From the NCBI GenBank assembly GCA_002409995.1, contig DHOR01000040.1, positions 45,819 through 109,818 on the forward strand: 64,000 bases of DNA. Reading direction: 5' to 3'. This DNA comes from Hungatella sp. UBA5385 (GTDB lineage: Bacteria > Bacillota > Clostridia > Lachnospirales > Lachnospiraceae). This document shows, in pieces, positions 8,634 to 18,085 of this stretch (its first letter is position 1; every line of letters begins with the position of its first letter). A program made the position numbers and the translations under genes. The notes beneath the pieces are model-generated. The model saw only the letters and a program-made list of their open reading frames with translations, made no database searches and was not told the origin of the DNA.

Positions 8634-10017
8634 AGGGTTGGAACAGAAGAGAGTTAAGATAGTAACAATCGGAGGCGGGAGCAGTTATACGCCGGAGTTA
8701 ATGGAAGGCTTTATCAAACGTTATGATGAGCTTCCCATTAGAGAGATATGGCTGGTTGATATTGAAGAAGGAAAAGAAAAGCTTGAAATTGTAGGAAATA
8801 TGGCTCAAAGAATGTGGGATGCTACACCTTATGATGTGAAAATACATATGACGTTTGACCGCAGGGAGGCATTGAAGGGAGCAGATTTTGTTACAACTCA
8901 GTTTAGGGTAGGTCTTTTAGAGGCCAGAATCAAGGACGAGCGGATTCCTTTTTCTTATGGAATGCTTGGACAGGAAACAAATGGTGCCGGAGGTATTTTT
9001 AAAGCATTGCGCACAATTCCCGTAATCCTGGATATCGTAGAAGATATGAAGTTGTTGTGTCCTAATGCCTGGCTGATTAATTTTACGAATCCAAGCGGAA
9101 TGGTAACAGAGGCGGTTATGCGCTATGGAAATTGGGAAAAGGTAGTGGGTCTGTGCAATGTGCCGGTAATGGCAACCATCCGGGAACCGGAAGCCTTAGG
9201 TTATGAGCCGGAAGAGCTTATCTATCAGTTTGCCGGACTTAATCATTTTCATTGGCATAAGGTTATGGATAATAAAGGCCGGAATGTTACAAAGCAGATA
9301 GCCGAACGTATGGTGAACGGCAGCATCGGCGTACCAAGCAATATATTTGATGTGCCTTTTTTTAAGGAGCAGTTGGAGAGTATGACGATGATTCCATGTG
9401 CATATCATCGATATTACTACCGCCAGGAGGAGATGCTGAAGCATGGACTTAAAGAGTATGAGACAATCGGTACCAGAGCAGAGCAGGTAAAAGTTACGGA
9501 ACATGAACTATTTGAGTTGTATAAAAATCCTGACTTGGTTCATAAGCCGGAACAGCTTGCAAAACGTGGCGGTGCATACTATTCTGACGCAGCCTGTGAG
9601 GCAATTGCATCAATTTATGGAAATAAAATGAAAAACATGGTGGTTTCTACACGTAATAAGGGGGCTATTCCGGATTTGCCAGCAGATTGTGTGGTTGAAG
9701 TATCTGCATTTATCAGCAGGAATGATATTTTGCCTGTGGCATTTGGACCATTGCCCACAGCGGAACGAGGATGGCTTCAGGTAATGAAAAACATGGAACT
9801 TTGTGTGTGTGAAGCAGCCGTTACAGGCAACTATTATCTTTTATTAGAAGCTTTTGCATTAAATCCGCTGATTATGAGCGGAGAAACAGCGAAACGAGTG
9901 ATGGACGAGCTGCTGGTGGCACATAAAAAGTACCTGCCTGCATTTGCAAAAGTGATTGAAAGACTTGAACGTGAGGGGATTACGATTAAGGATCAGAAGG
10001 CGGCAGAGCTTTGCTGA
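8623..10017 (+). CDS. licH: GH4 6-phospho-beta-glucosidase
   Basis: A 464-residue glycoside hydrolase family 4 enzyme. The N-terminal NAD-binding segment is VTIGGGSSYTPEL (residues about 15-27); INFTNPSG and VGLCNVPV hold the conserved asparagine and the metal-binding cysteine, and GLNHFHW carries the metal-binding histidine. The family uses NAD+ and Mn2+ in a redox-elimination mechanism. It should split the phosphorylated beta-glucoside delivered by the PTS into glucose 6-phosphate and an aglycone or glucose. The start at 8623 overlaps the end of the PTS gene; a purine-rich GGAAGGAG lies upstream. Confidence 0.9.
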   Translation: MRCEGLEQKRVKIVTIGGGSSYTPELMEGFIKRYDELPIREIWLVDIEEGKEKLEIVGNMAQRMWDATPYDVKIHMTFDRREALKGADFVTTQFRVGLLEARIKDERIPFSYGMLGQETNGAGGIFKALRTIPVILDIVEDMKLLCPNAWLINFTNPSGMVTEAVMRYGNWEKVVGLCNVPVMATIREPEALGYEPEELIYQFAGLNHFHWHKVMDNKGRNVTKQIAERMVNGSIGVPSNIFDVPFFKEQLESMTMIPCAYHRYYYRQEEMLKHGLKEYETIGTRAEQVKVTEHELFELYKNPDLVHKPEQLAKRGGAYYSDAACEAIASIYGNKMKNMVVSTRNKGAIPDLPADCVVEVSAFISRNDILPVAFGPLPTAERGWLQVMKNMELCVCEAAVTGNYYLLLEAFALNPLIMSGETAKRVMDELLVAHKKYLPAFAKVIERLEREGITIKDQKAAELC

Positions 10018-10041
10018 TTATGAGGGAGTTATTATAAAAAC

Positions 10042-11244
10042 ATGCAGATTATATATTTAGCAATCGTATTTCTTGTCATTATTGGTCTCATGGCGTTTCG
10101 CCGTCCATTATACCAGGCTGTTCTGGGAGGCTTACTTGTGACAGCCCTGCTTTACCGCATTCCAGTGGCAGAAGCGGGCCGGCGGACGATGATGGTTATT
10201 ACAAATTGGACCTCCTGTTCCGTTCTGGTAACATTTTATCTGATTACTTTTTTACAGCGTATTTTAGAATCCCGTAAACAGATTAAATTAGCGGAACAGG
10301 ACCTGGACAGAATCTTTCATAACCGCCGGATTAATACTGGGGGGACACCTTTATTTATCGGTCTCCTCCCATCTGCTGCATCCATGATTTTGTGCAGTGA
10401 TATTGTAAAAGATGCCACCAGGGGTTACTTAAATCCGAAAGAACAGGCATTTGTTGCCAGCTGGTTCCGGCATATTCCTGAAAGTACGCTGCCGACCTAT
10501 ACAGGGGTACTCTTGATGCTGAGTCTGTCAGGAGTACCAATTTCGCAATTTATGGTTGGTATGATTATTCCGGTGATTGTACTGGTGTTACTGGGGTATC
10601 TGCCGTATCTTCGAAAGCTTCCCAAAAATCCGGGAACACCGAAAAGTAATTCACGGGCAAAAGATGTGCTGCATCTGTTTCAGCACTTATGGTCACTGCT
10701 CTTAATCCTTGTATTGATTTTGGGTTTTAACGTATCAGTGGTGTCTTCAACTTTAATATCGATTGTTGCATCAATCCTTATTTACAGGGTGAAGCCAGGA
10801 GAGTTATCAGTGATGTTTCGATCTGCGTTTGAGAAAAAATTGCTGGGAAACACCTTTCTGGTATTGGTATTAAAAGAATTTATCGCCTATACCGGGGTTC
10901 TGGCGTTATTGCCGGATATAATGGCGAATCTGCCGCTGCCAACATATTTGGTCTTTGCGTTATTGTTTTTTGCAGCCACGGTTATCAGCGGAACCACAGG
11001 GGCAATCGCTATGGCTACGCCTCTGGCTTTTGCAGCAATACCTGGCGGGATGCCGCTGATGGTCTACCTGATGTGTATCTGTCATGCGGCCAGCCAGCTT
11101 TCGCCTACTCATGTGTGTTTGGTGGTGGCTTCGGATTATTTTGATGTTACCCTGGGGGAGCTGATCCGGAAAACGCTGCCCATGTCATTGATATTCTGTG
11201 GGTTGATGACAGTGTATTATAATGTTTTGCTATTGCTCTGGTAA
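10042..11244 (+). CDS. DUF401-family membrane protein, probable permease
   Basis: A 400-residue hydrophobic protein with about ten membrane spans, resembling the DUF401 (PF04165) family of putative carboxylate-type transporters. Recognisable features are the cytoplasmic stretch after residue 80, FIGLLPSAASMIL, and a C-terminal CHAASQLSPTHVCL, typical of the family. The cargo is unknown. It follows the GH4 gene by 24 bases and should be in the same operon; export or uptake of a by-product of glucoside breakdown is only a guess. No terminator is obvious in the 170-base gap before the next gene. Confidence 0.65.
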   Translation: MQIIYLAIVFLVIIGLMAFRRPLYQAVLGGLLVTALLYRIPVAEAGRRTMMVITNWTSCSVLVTFYLITFLQRILESRKQIKLAEQDLDRIFHNRRINTGGTPLFIGLLPSAASMILCSDIVKDATRGYLNPKEQAFVASWFRHIPESTLPTYTGVLLMLSLSGVPISQFMVGMIIPVIVLVLLGYLPYLRKLPKNPGTPKSNSRAKDVLHLFQHLWSLLLILVLILGFNVSVVSSTLISIVASILIYRVKPGELSVMFRSAFEKKLLGNTFLVLVLKEFIAYTGVLALLPDIMANLPLPTYLVFALLFFAATVISGTTGAIAMATPLAFAAIPGGMPLMVYLMCICHAASQLSPTHVCLVVASDYFDVTLGELIRKTLPMSLIFCGLMTVYYNVLLLLW

Positions 11245-11412
11245 ATATTTCTGCACGGCCGAACTGTAACATGTCTATTTTTGATTAACGTTAAAAGTAT
11301 TGCTTAATATCAGAATATCACTTATAATTATGCATGATGTTGTATGAGGTTTTGGTCCTCCAATACAGGGCATCAAAAAAATGAGATATTAACAACAATA
11401 AGGATGTAATTT

Positions 11413-13278
11413 ATGAGAAAACTAGCGTTATCAGACGAAATACTACTAAAAGTTGAAAAACCCGCCCGCTACATTGGCGGAGAAGTCAACTCAGTTATGA
11501 AAGAACTATCGGAAACAGACGTCCGCTTCGCCATGTGTTTCCCCGACGTGTACGAAATCGGAATGAGCCATCTTGGCATGCAGATTATATACGACATGTT
11601 CAATCGCCGGGAAGACATCTGGTGCGAACGGGTTTACTCCCCCTGGACCGACTTAGACAAAATAATGAAAGAAGAGCAGATCCCATTATTTGCGCTGGAA
11701 TCCCAGGACCCGGTAAAGGATTTTGATTTCCTGGGCATCACTTTGCAGTATGAGATGTGCTACACCAACATCTTACAGGTACTTGATTTATCCCAGATAC
11801 CTCTCCATACAGCAGACCGGTCTGACAGTGACCCAATCGTCATCGGCGGCGGTCCCTGTGCCTATAATCCGGAACCCCTTGCAGATTTCTTCGACCTTTT
11901 TTATATTGGAGAAGGTGAAACTGTTTACTTTGATTTAATTGACCGTTATAATGAAAATAAAAAGAATGGCGGAAGCCGTCATGATTTCTTAGAAATGGCA
12001 GCTGAAATAGAGGGGATTTATGTTCCCTCCTTTTATGATGTTATATATAAGGAAGACGGAACAATCGAAAGCTTCCTTCCTAACAACTCCCATGGAAAAG
12101 AAACTATTAAAAAACAGATTGTTGTTGAGATGGATGAAGCCCTCTACATTGATAAACCAGTAGTCCCATTTATCAAAGCAACCCAGGACAGAGTGGTTCT
12201 GGAGATTCAGCGTGGGTGTATCCGCGGCTGCCGTTTCTGTCAGGCAGGCAATGTTTACCGTCCTTTGCGTGAACACAGCCTTGAATATCTGAAAGATTAT
12301 GCCTACAAAATGCTCAATGCCACAGGTTATGACGAGATTTCCTTAAGCTCTTTAAGCTCCAGTGATTATACAGAATTAGAAGGACTGGTTAATTTCCTCA
12401 TTGATGAATTTAAGGAAAAGGGTGTGAACATTTCCCTTCCTTCCCTTCGTATCGATGCATTTTCACTGGATGTTATGAGTAAAGTTCAGGACATCAGAAA
12501 GAGCAGCTTAACCTTTGCTCCTGAAGCAGGTTCCCAGAGACTTCGTGATGTTATTAACAAAGGTCTCACAGAAGAAGTGATCTTAAAAGGAGCCAGTGAT
12601 GCATTTCAGGGTGGCTGGAACCGTGTAAAGCTTTACTTTATGCTGGGTCTTCCAACAGAAACTGTAGAAGATATGGAAGGAATTGCAGAGCTTGCTGAAA
12701 AAATTGCAGAAGCTTATTATAAGATTCCAAAGGAGGAACGAAATGGGCGTGTATCGATTGTTGCCAGTTCATCCTTCTTTGTACCAAAGCCATTTACCCC
12801 ATTCCAGTGGGCTTCTATGTTCCAGAAGGATGAATATCTGGAAAAAGCTTATCTGGTTAAGGATAAATTCCGTCAGATGCTGAATAAGAAGAGTTTAAAA
12901 TACAATTATCATGATGCAGATGTCACTGTCTTAGAAGGTGTATTAGCCCGTGGAGACAGAAAAGTGGCAGCGCTGATTGAAGAAGCTTACAATAACGGAG
13001 CCATCTATGACTCCTGGTCCGAACATTTTAAATATGGTGTATGGATGGAAGCATTTGAGACAACCGGCCTTTCCATGGACTTCTATAATACAAGAGAGAG
13101 AAGTCTTGATGAAATCTTCCCATGGGATTTCATTGACTGCGGTGTATCAAAAGAGTTCTTAATAAAGGAATGGCAGACTGCCATCAATGAAGAAGAGACT
13201 CCAAACTGCCGTCAGAAATGCTCCGCCTGCGGAGCAATGAAATTTGGAGGAGGTGTCTGCTATGAAGCTAAGAATTAA
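11413..13278 (+). CDS. B12-binding-domain radical SAM protein (TIGR03960)
   Basis: A 621-residue protein. The N-terminal third is a cobalamin-binding-like domain, followed by a radical SAM core with the cluster motif C-x3-C-x2-C (CIRGCRFC, near residue 270) and later radical SAM segments such as LSLSSSDY-type and FAPEAGSQRLR. The C-terminus has a cysteine-rich CRQKCSACGAMKFGGGVC. Its constant genetic partner, the TIGR03936/DUF2344 protein, overlaps its 3' end. The pair sits next to RNase G in many Clostridia and is suspected to act in RNA or ribosome modification; that role is not shown by the sequence. Confidence 0.88.
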   Translation: MRKLALSDEILLKVEKPARYIGGEVNSVMKELSETDVRFAMCFPDVYEIGMSHLGMQIIYDMFNRREDIWCERVYSPWTDLDKIMKEEQIPLFALESQDPVKDFDFLGITLQYEMCYTNILQVLDLSQIPLHTADRSDSDPIVIGGGPCAYNPEPLADFFDLFYIGEGETVYFDLIDRYNENKKNGGSRHDFLEMAAEIEGIYVPSFYDVIYKEDGTIESFLPNNSHGKETIKKQIVVEMDEALYIDKPVVPFIKATQDRVVLEIQRGCIRGCRFCQAGNVYRPLREHSLEYLKDYAYKMLNATGYDEISLSSLSSSDYTELEGLVNFLIDEFKEKGVNISLPSLRIDAFSLDVMSKVQDIRKSSLTFAPEAGSQRLRDVINKGLTEEVILKGASDAFQGGWNRVKLYFMLGLPTETVEDMEGIAELAEKIAEAYYKIPKEERNGRVSIVASSSFFVPKPFTPFQWASMFQKDEYLEKAYLVKDKFRQMLNKKSLKYNYHDADVTVLEGVLARGDRKVAALIEEAYNNGAIYDSWSEHFKYGVWMEAFETTGLSMDFYNTRERSLDEIFPWDFIDCGVSKEFLIKEWQTAINEEETPNCRQKCSACGAMKFGGGVCYEAKN

Positions 13279-13972
13279 GTTTACAAAACAGGGACCTGTT
13301 AAATTTATCGGTCATCTTGATATTATGCGTTATTTTCAGAAAGCTGTCCGCAGGGCAGATATTGATATTAAATACAGCGAAGGCTATAGCCCCCATCAGA
13401 TTATGTCCTTTTCCTCCCCTTTGGGGCTGGGACTTACAAGCAATGCTGAGTATATGGATATTGAAGTCAACGAAATAAAAAGCCGTGAGGATTTAATAGA
13501 ACGTTTAAACAAAGAAATGGTAGAGGGAATTGAAGTTCTGGAATGCCATGAATTGACGGACAATGCAAAAAACTGTATGTCCCTTATGGCAGCAGCAGAT
13601 TATACAATCACCATTCGCCCTGGAAAAGAATTGGCAGATTATAATGATTTTTGGAATTCCATTATGGATTTTTACTCTCAGGAGCAGATCATAATTAATA
13701 AAAAGACAAAGAAAAGTGAAAGAGAAGTGGATTTAAAGCCATTGATCTATGATCTTCACGTAGATGGAGAAAAGCTGTTTATGAAAGTCTCCTCAGGAAG
13801 TACAGATAATTTAAAGCCAGAGCTTGTTTTAGAAGCTTACTGCCGTTTTCTCGATATAGATTATCCTGAATTTACCTTTATGGTACAGAGAGAAGAGATA
13901 TATGGCAATACAGGCAGTGAAACTGAAGTCAATCTGGTTCCTTTGGGGTTAATAGGTGAGGCAGTTGAATAA
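13262..13972 (+). CDS. TIGR03936 / DUF2344 protein, partner of the radical SAM enzyme
   Basis: 236 residues, starting MKLRIKFTKQGPVKFIGHLD, the recognised N-terminus of the DUF2344 (TIGR03936) family. YSEGYSPHQIMSFSSPL follows near residue 45. I chose the ATG at 13262 because it lies behind GGAGGAGGTG, giving a 17-base overlap with the radical SAM gene and so likely translational coupling. The molecular function is not known; in other species the domain is fused or adjacent to the radical SAM partner, so they probably act together. Confidence 0.85.
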   Translation: MKLRIKFTKQGPVKFIGHLDIMRYFQKAVRRADIDIKYSEGYSPHQIMSFSSPLGLGLTSNAEYMDIEVNEIKSREDLIERLNKEMVEGIEVLECHELTDNAKNCMSLMAAADYTITIRPGKELADYNDFWNSIMDFYSQEQIIINKKTKKSEREVDLKPLIYDLHVDGEKLFMKVSSGSTDNLKPELVLEAYCRFLDIDYPEFTFMVQREEIYGNTGSETEVNLVPLGLIGEAVE

Positions 13973-15167
13973 AATAATCATAACCAAATGGAAAGGTACC
14001 GTCCTCACAATCACACGCTCAGAAAAAGAAATTATTGAGATAAGTGCTGAATCAGAGGAAAGTCCTTTCTTACTTGGAAATATTTATATTGGTAAAGTGC
14101 AGAACATTGTTAAGAATATTAATGCAGCTTTTGTTGACATAGGAAACGGTCAGATTGGATACTTCAGTCTGACCGATGCCTGTATCCATCACGCTTCAGG
14201 AAAGTCTTCTGATGGCAGATTAAGGGCAGGAGATGAGATACTGGTGCAGATTGAGCGGGAAGCAGTGAAAACCAAGGCTCCTGTTCTGACCGGCAATCTT
14301 AATCTGGCAGGCAGATACTGTGTTCTGACAGCAGGTAAAAATCATATTGGTTTTTCCTCTAAAATTTCAGATACACAGTGGAAAAAGGAGATAAAACCGC
14401 TGCTTGAAATAGAAAAAGGGCCTGATTTTGGTATTATTGTCAGAACCAATGCTGCAAAAGTCCCGCCGGATGTGCTGCTGGCTGAGATTCGCAGACTTAA
14501 GGAAACTTTGGAAGGCGTTATGGAAAACGGGCGTCACAGAACCTGTTACAGTCTGCTGTATCAATCAACCCCAGCCTATGTATCCGGTCTTCGTGACAGC
14601 TTATCAAACTCCCTGGAAGCTATTATTACCGATGATACAGATATTTATGAGGAGATTCATAAATACCTGACAGCAAATCAGCCTGAGGATTTAAATCTTT
14701 TAAAACGCTATGATGATCCCCTGCTTCCTCTTGGTAAGCTTTACAGCATAGAAAAGACCATGACTGAGGCTTTGGGGAAACGGGTTTGGTTAAAATCCGG
14801 AGGATACTTAATTATCGAACATACAGAAGCCCTCACAGTCATTGATATTAATACAGGAAAATATGCTGGGAAGAAAACTCCCCATGATACAATTATGAAG
14901 ATCAATCTGGAGGCAGCAGAGGAGATTGGACGTCAGCTGAGGCTTCGCAATTTATCAGGCATTATACTCATTGATTTTATTGATATGGAAACAGAAGAAG
15001 ATAAAGCAATTCTTATGGATCGCCTGAATGTTATCTTCAGCAGAGACCCTGTTAAAACAAGTGTGGTAGATATTACAAAATTAAACCTAGTGGAAATCAC
15101 CAGAAAGAAGATTCGAAAGCCCTTATATGAGCAAATAGCACAGATGAAGGAGATGAGTTCATCATGA
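13965..15167 (+). CDS. rng: Ribonuclease G/E family endoribonuclease
   Basis: About 400 residues. An S1-type RNA-binding segment occupies residues 30-110 (LLGNIYIGKVQNIVKNINAA). The catalytic part contains VIDINTGKYAG and GIILIDFIDME, which hold the two metal-binding aspartates of RNase E/G. It lacks the long C-terminal degradosome scaffold of RNase E, so it is RNase G-like. The TTG at 13965 lies five bases after AGGTGA, so I prefer it to the GTG at 13956. It overlaps the previous gene by 8 bases and trkA by 4. The likely role is rRNA maturation and mRNA turnover. Confidence 0.9.
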   Translation: MNKIIITKWKGTVLTITRSEKEIIEISAESEESPFLLGNIYIGKVQNIVKNINAAFVDIGNGQIGYFSLTDACIHHASGKSSDGRLRAGDEILVQIEREAVKTKAPVLTGNLNLAGRYCVLTAGKNHIGFSSKISDTQWKKEIKPLLEIEKGPDFGIIVRTNAAKVPPDVLLAEIRRLKETLEGVMENGRHRTCYSLLYQSTPAYVSGLRDSLSNSLEAIITDDTDIYEEIHKYLTANQPEDLNLLKRYDDPLLPLGKLYSIEKTMTEALGKRVWLKSGGYLIIEHTEALTVIDINTGKYAGKKTPHDTIMKINLEAAEEIGRQLRLRNLSGIILIDFIDMETEEDKAILMDRLNVIFSRDPVKTSVVDITKLNLVEITRKKIRKPLYEQIAQMKEMSSS

Positions 15168-16519
15168 AAATCATTATTGTAGGCTGTGGAAAGGTTGGTA
15201 CCACCCTTGCTGAGCAGCTGAACAACGAGAACCATGACATCACTATAATCGACAAGAATGGTGATGCCTTAAACAGCATTACAGAACGAATTGATGTTAT
15301 GGGAGTTGTGGGAAATGGAGCCGTTTATAAGGTACAGATGGAAGCAGGCATTGAGGATACGGACTTACTAATTGCAACGACCAATTCCGATGAGCTGAAT
15401 ATGCTTTGCTGTCTCATTGCGAAAAAAGCAGGTAACTGTCACACGATTGCCAGAATTCGTAATCCTGAATACAATTCAGAAATCGGATATATCAGAGATG
15501 AGCTTGGCCTTTCCATGGCAATCAATCCTGAGATGGCTGCTGCTATGGAGATATCCCGACTTCTGCGTTTTCCATCAGCGATTAAGATTGATACATTTGC
15601 AAAAGGAAGAATTGAAATTCTTAAATTTATAGTTCCTGAAAATTCCATACTTCATACTATGAAAGTCCGGGAAGTGCTTCATAAGCTTCACTGTAATGTT
15701 TTGATCTGTGCCATTGAGCGAGGGCAGGATGTGATTATTCCAGGCGGTAATGCAGAGATGAGGTCAGGAGATAAGATTTCATTTATTGCCCCTACAGCAG
15801 AATGTAATAAGTTCTTTAAGCAGGCAGGAATCGAACATAATGTAATTGAAACTGCCATGTTTGTAGGCGGCGGACGAATTACTTATTATGTGGCAAAGCT
15901 TCTGGAAAATACAAAGATTCAGGTTAAGATTATTGAACAGAATTTAGAACGCTGCAATGAACTCAGTGAACTCCTTCCAAATGCCATGATCATTCATGGT
16001 GATGGCTCTGATCAGGAGCTGCTTTTGCAGGAGGGTATCCATCAGACAGAAGCTTTTGCCTCCCTTACAGGCTTTGACGAGGAAAATATCATGTTATCTC
16101 TCTATGCAGCCAGCATTTCCCGTGCAAAGCTGATTACAAAGGTAAATAAAATTGCTTTTGAAGATGTGATCAATTCCATGAATTTAGGAAGTGTGATTTA
16201 TCCAAAGATGATTACTGCGGATTCTATTCTTCAATATGTTCGGGCTATGCAGAATTCTATGGGAAGCAATGTGGAGACTCTCTATAAAATTGTTGCAAAC
16301 AGAGTGGAGGCTCTGGAATTCAAAGTTGCCAATGAACCTGCAATTGTAGGAATTCCTCTGGAGAAAATGAAGCTAAAAGATAATCTTCTGGTTGCTTATA
16401 TTAACAGAAAAGGACATTTTATCAGCCCAAGAGGAAAAGATACACTGGAACCGGGGGACAGAGTTATTATTGTCACCACCATAACAGGACTTAATGATTT
16501 AAAAGATATACTAAAGTAG
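15164..16519 (+). CDS. trkA: Trk potassium uptake regulatory subunit TrkA
   Basis: A 451-residue cytoplasmic protein with two repeats of an RCK_N (nucleotide-binding) plus RCK_C domain. The first begins IIVGCGKVGTTLAEQL (residues 3-18). The second begins near residue 230 with a less perfect loop, MFVGGGRITYYVAKLL. It gates the TrkH channel in response to NAD(H)/ATP. It overlaps rng by 4 bases and is followed 15 bases later by trkH, so the two subunits are co-expressed. Confidence 0.92.
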   Translation: MKIIIVGCGKVGTTLAEQLNNENHDITIIDKNGDALNSITERIDVMGVVGNGAVYKVQMEAGIEDTDLLIATTNSDELNMLCCLIAKKAGNCHTIARIRNPEYNSEIGYIRDELGLSMAINPEMAAAMEISRLLRFPSAIKIDTFAKGRIEILKFIVPENSILHTMKVREVLHKLHCNVLICAIERGQDVIIPGGNAEMRSGDKISFIAPTAECNKFFKQAGIEHNVIETAMFVGGGRITYYVAKLLENTKIQVKIIEQNLERCNELSELLPNAMIIHGDGSDQELLLQEGIHQTEAFASLTGFDEENIMLSLYAASISRAKLITKVNKIAFEDVINSMNLGSVIYPKMITADSILQYVRAMQNSMGSNVETLYKIVANRVEALEFKVANEPAIVGIPLEKMKLKDNLLVAYINRKGHFISPRGKDTLEPGDRVIIVTTITGLNDLKDILK

Positions 16520-16534
16520 GAAAAGGCGAAGAAA

Positions 16535-17977
16535 ATGAACAAAAAAGTCATTATCTATCTGCTTGGATGGATTTTAAATATTGAAGCAGTTTTCATGCTG
16601 CTGCCCTGTGTTGTAGCAGTCATTTATAAAGAAAGTGCAGGTTTCTGGTTTTTGGCTGTTATGGCAGTCTGCGGCGGTATCGGTTTTGCATTTACCCATA
16701 AGAAGCCTGATAATATGGTATTCTTTGCAAAAGAAGGATTTGTTTCGGTTGCTCTAAGCTGGATTGTCTTAAGCTTTTTTGGCGCTATGCCATTTTTCTT
16801 AAGCGGAGAGATTCCGGTCTTTACTGATGCCATGTTTGAGATTATCTCTGGCTTTACTACAACAGGTTCCAGTATCTTAATCGATGTGGAAGCGTTATCC
16901 CATTGTATGCTCATATGGCGGAGCTTTACACACTGGATCGGCGGTATGGGAGTACTTGTGTTTATTCTTTCCATCCTGCCTCTGGCAGGCGGTTATAATA
17001 TGTATATTATGAAGGCAGAAAGCCCTGGACCTTCAGTTGGGAAATTGGTTCCAAAGGTGCGTTCCACTGCTAAAATTCTCTACGGAATCTATTTTTCCAT
17101 GACAGTGGTTCAGATTATACTTCTGCTTTTAGGCGGCATGAATCTCTTTGATTCTATGGCAATCACCTTTGGTACAGCAGGTACCGGTGGTTTTGGTATT
17201 AAAAATGACAGTATGGCATTTTATGACAGCTACTATCTGCAGGGAGTTGTTACAGTATTTATGATCCTGTTTGGAATAAACTTTAACGTTTATTACCTGT
17301 TTTTAATCAAACGTCCCAAGGAAGCTCTTAAAAGTGAAGAGGCAAGAACCTATCTTGCAATTATCGCTGTATCGATATTACTGATCACCCTTAATATCAG
17401 AGGTGGATTTAAGAGTCTGTTTGATGCATTTCACCATGCTGCATTTCAGGTGGGTTCTATAATTACTACAACAGGCTATTCCACTGTGAACTTTGATCTG
17501 TGGCCGGAATTTTCCAAAAGCATACTGGTACTTCTAATGTTTATCGGAGCCTGTGCAGGCAGTACAGGCGGCGGTATGAAGGTATCCAGAGTCATTATTA
17601 TGATGAAAACAGTGAAAAAGGAACTTTCTTCCCTGGTTCATCCGCGAAGTGTTAAAGTGTTGAAGTTGGAGCAAAAACCGATTGAACATCAGGTGCTTCG
17701 TTCTGTGAATACTTTTATCGGCGCTTATATTGTTATTTTTTCACTTTCTGTTCTGATTGTAAGTCTGGATAATTTTGACTTTGTTACACACTTTACAGCA
17801 GTGGCTGCTACCTTTAATAATATAGGACCTGGACTTGGCGGAGCTGGACCTGCCACCAACTTCTCCGCATTTTCCCATTTGTCCAAATGGGTAATGATGT
17901 TTGATATGCTGGCTGGAAGATTGGAAATATTCCCTATGCTATTGCTTTTTACTCCATCTACCTGGAGAAGACATTAA
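16535..17977 (+). CDS. trkH: Trk potassium transporter membrane subunit TrkH
   Basis: A 480-residue integral membrane protein of the TrkH/KtrB superfamily with four membrane-pore-membrane repeats. The pore-loop glycines are visible in FTTTGSS, GTAGTGGFG, TTTGYST and NIGPGLGG. The C-terminus LEIFPMLLLFTPSTWRRH is the normal family ending, so it is not truncated. It conducts K+ into the cell with TrkA. A terminator follows. Confidence 0.93.
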   Translation: MNKKVIIYLLGWILNIEAVFMLLPCVVAVIYKESAGFWFLAVMAVCGGIGFAFTHKKPDNMVFFAKEGFVSVALSWIVLSFFGAMPFFLSGEIPVFTDAMFEIISGFTTTGSSILIDVEALSHCMLIWRSFTHWIGGMGVLVFILSILPLAGGYNMYIMKAESPGPSVGKLVPKVRSTAKILYGIYFSMTVVQIILLLLGGMNLFDSMAITFGTAGTGGFGIKNDSMAFYDSYYLQGVVTVFMILFGINFNVYYLFLIKRPKEALKSEEARTYLAIIAVSILLITLNIRGGFKSLFDAFHHAAFQVGSIITTTGYSTVNFDLWPEFSKSILVLLMFIGACAGSTGGGMKVSRVIIMMKTVKKELSSLVHPRSVKVLKLEQKPIEHQVLRSVNTFIGAYIVIFSLSVLIVSLDNFDFVTHFTAVAATFNNIGPGLGGAGPATNFSAFSHLSKWVMMFDMLAGRLEIFPMLLLFTPSTWRRH

Positions 17978-17995
17978 AATTAATGGGTTCTATTA

Positions 17996-18042
17996 AAAAG
18001 AGGCTAAGAAATCTTCATTATGTGATTTCCTGGCCTCTTTCA
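17996..18042. terminator. Terminator after trkH, facing the MFS gene
   Basis: The arms AAAGAGGC.AAGAAATC and GATTTCC.GGCCTCTTT form a strong stem around a TTCATTAT loop, with T-rich sequence beyond. It lies between convergent genes and may serve both. Confidence 0.75.
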
Positions 18043-18085
18043 ATTTTCTTGTATTTTAATTCCTATGTATATAATAAGGAATTCT

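Noticed and set aside
16535..17977. TrkH seemed to end abruptly, suggesting a frameshift
   Set aside because: The ending FPMLLLFTPSTWRRH is the normal TrkH C-terminus and the length of 480 is usual.
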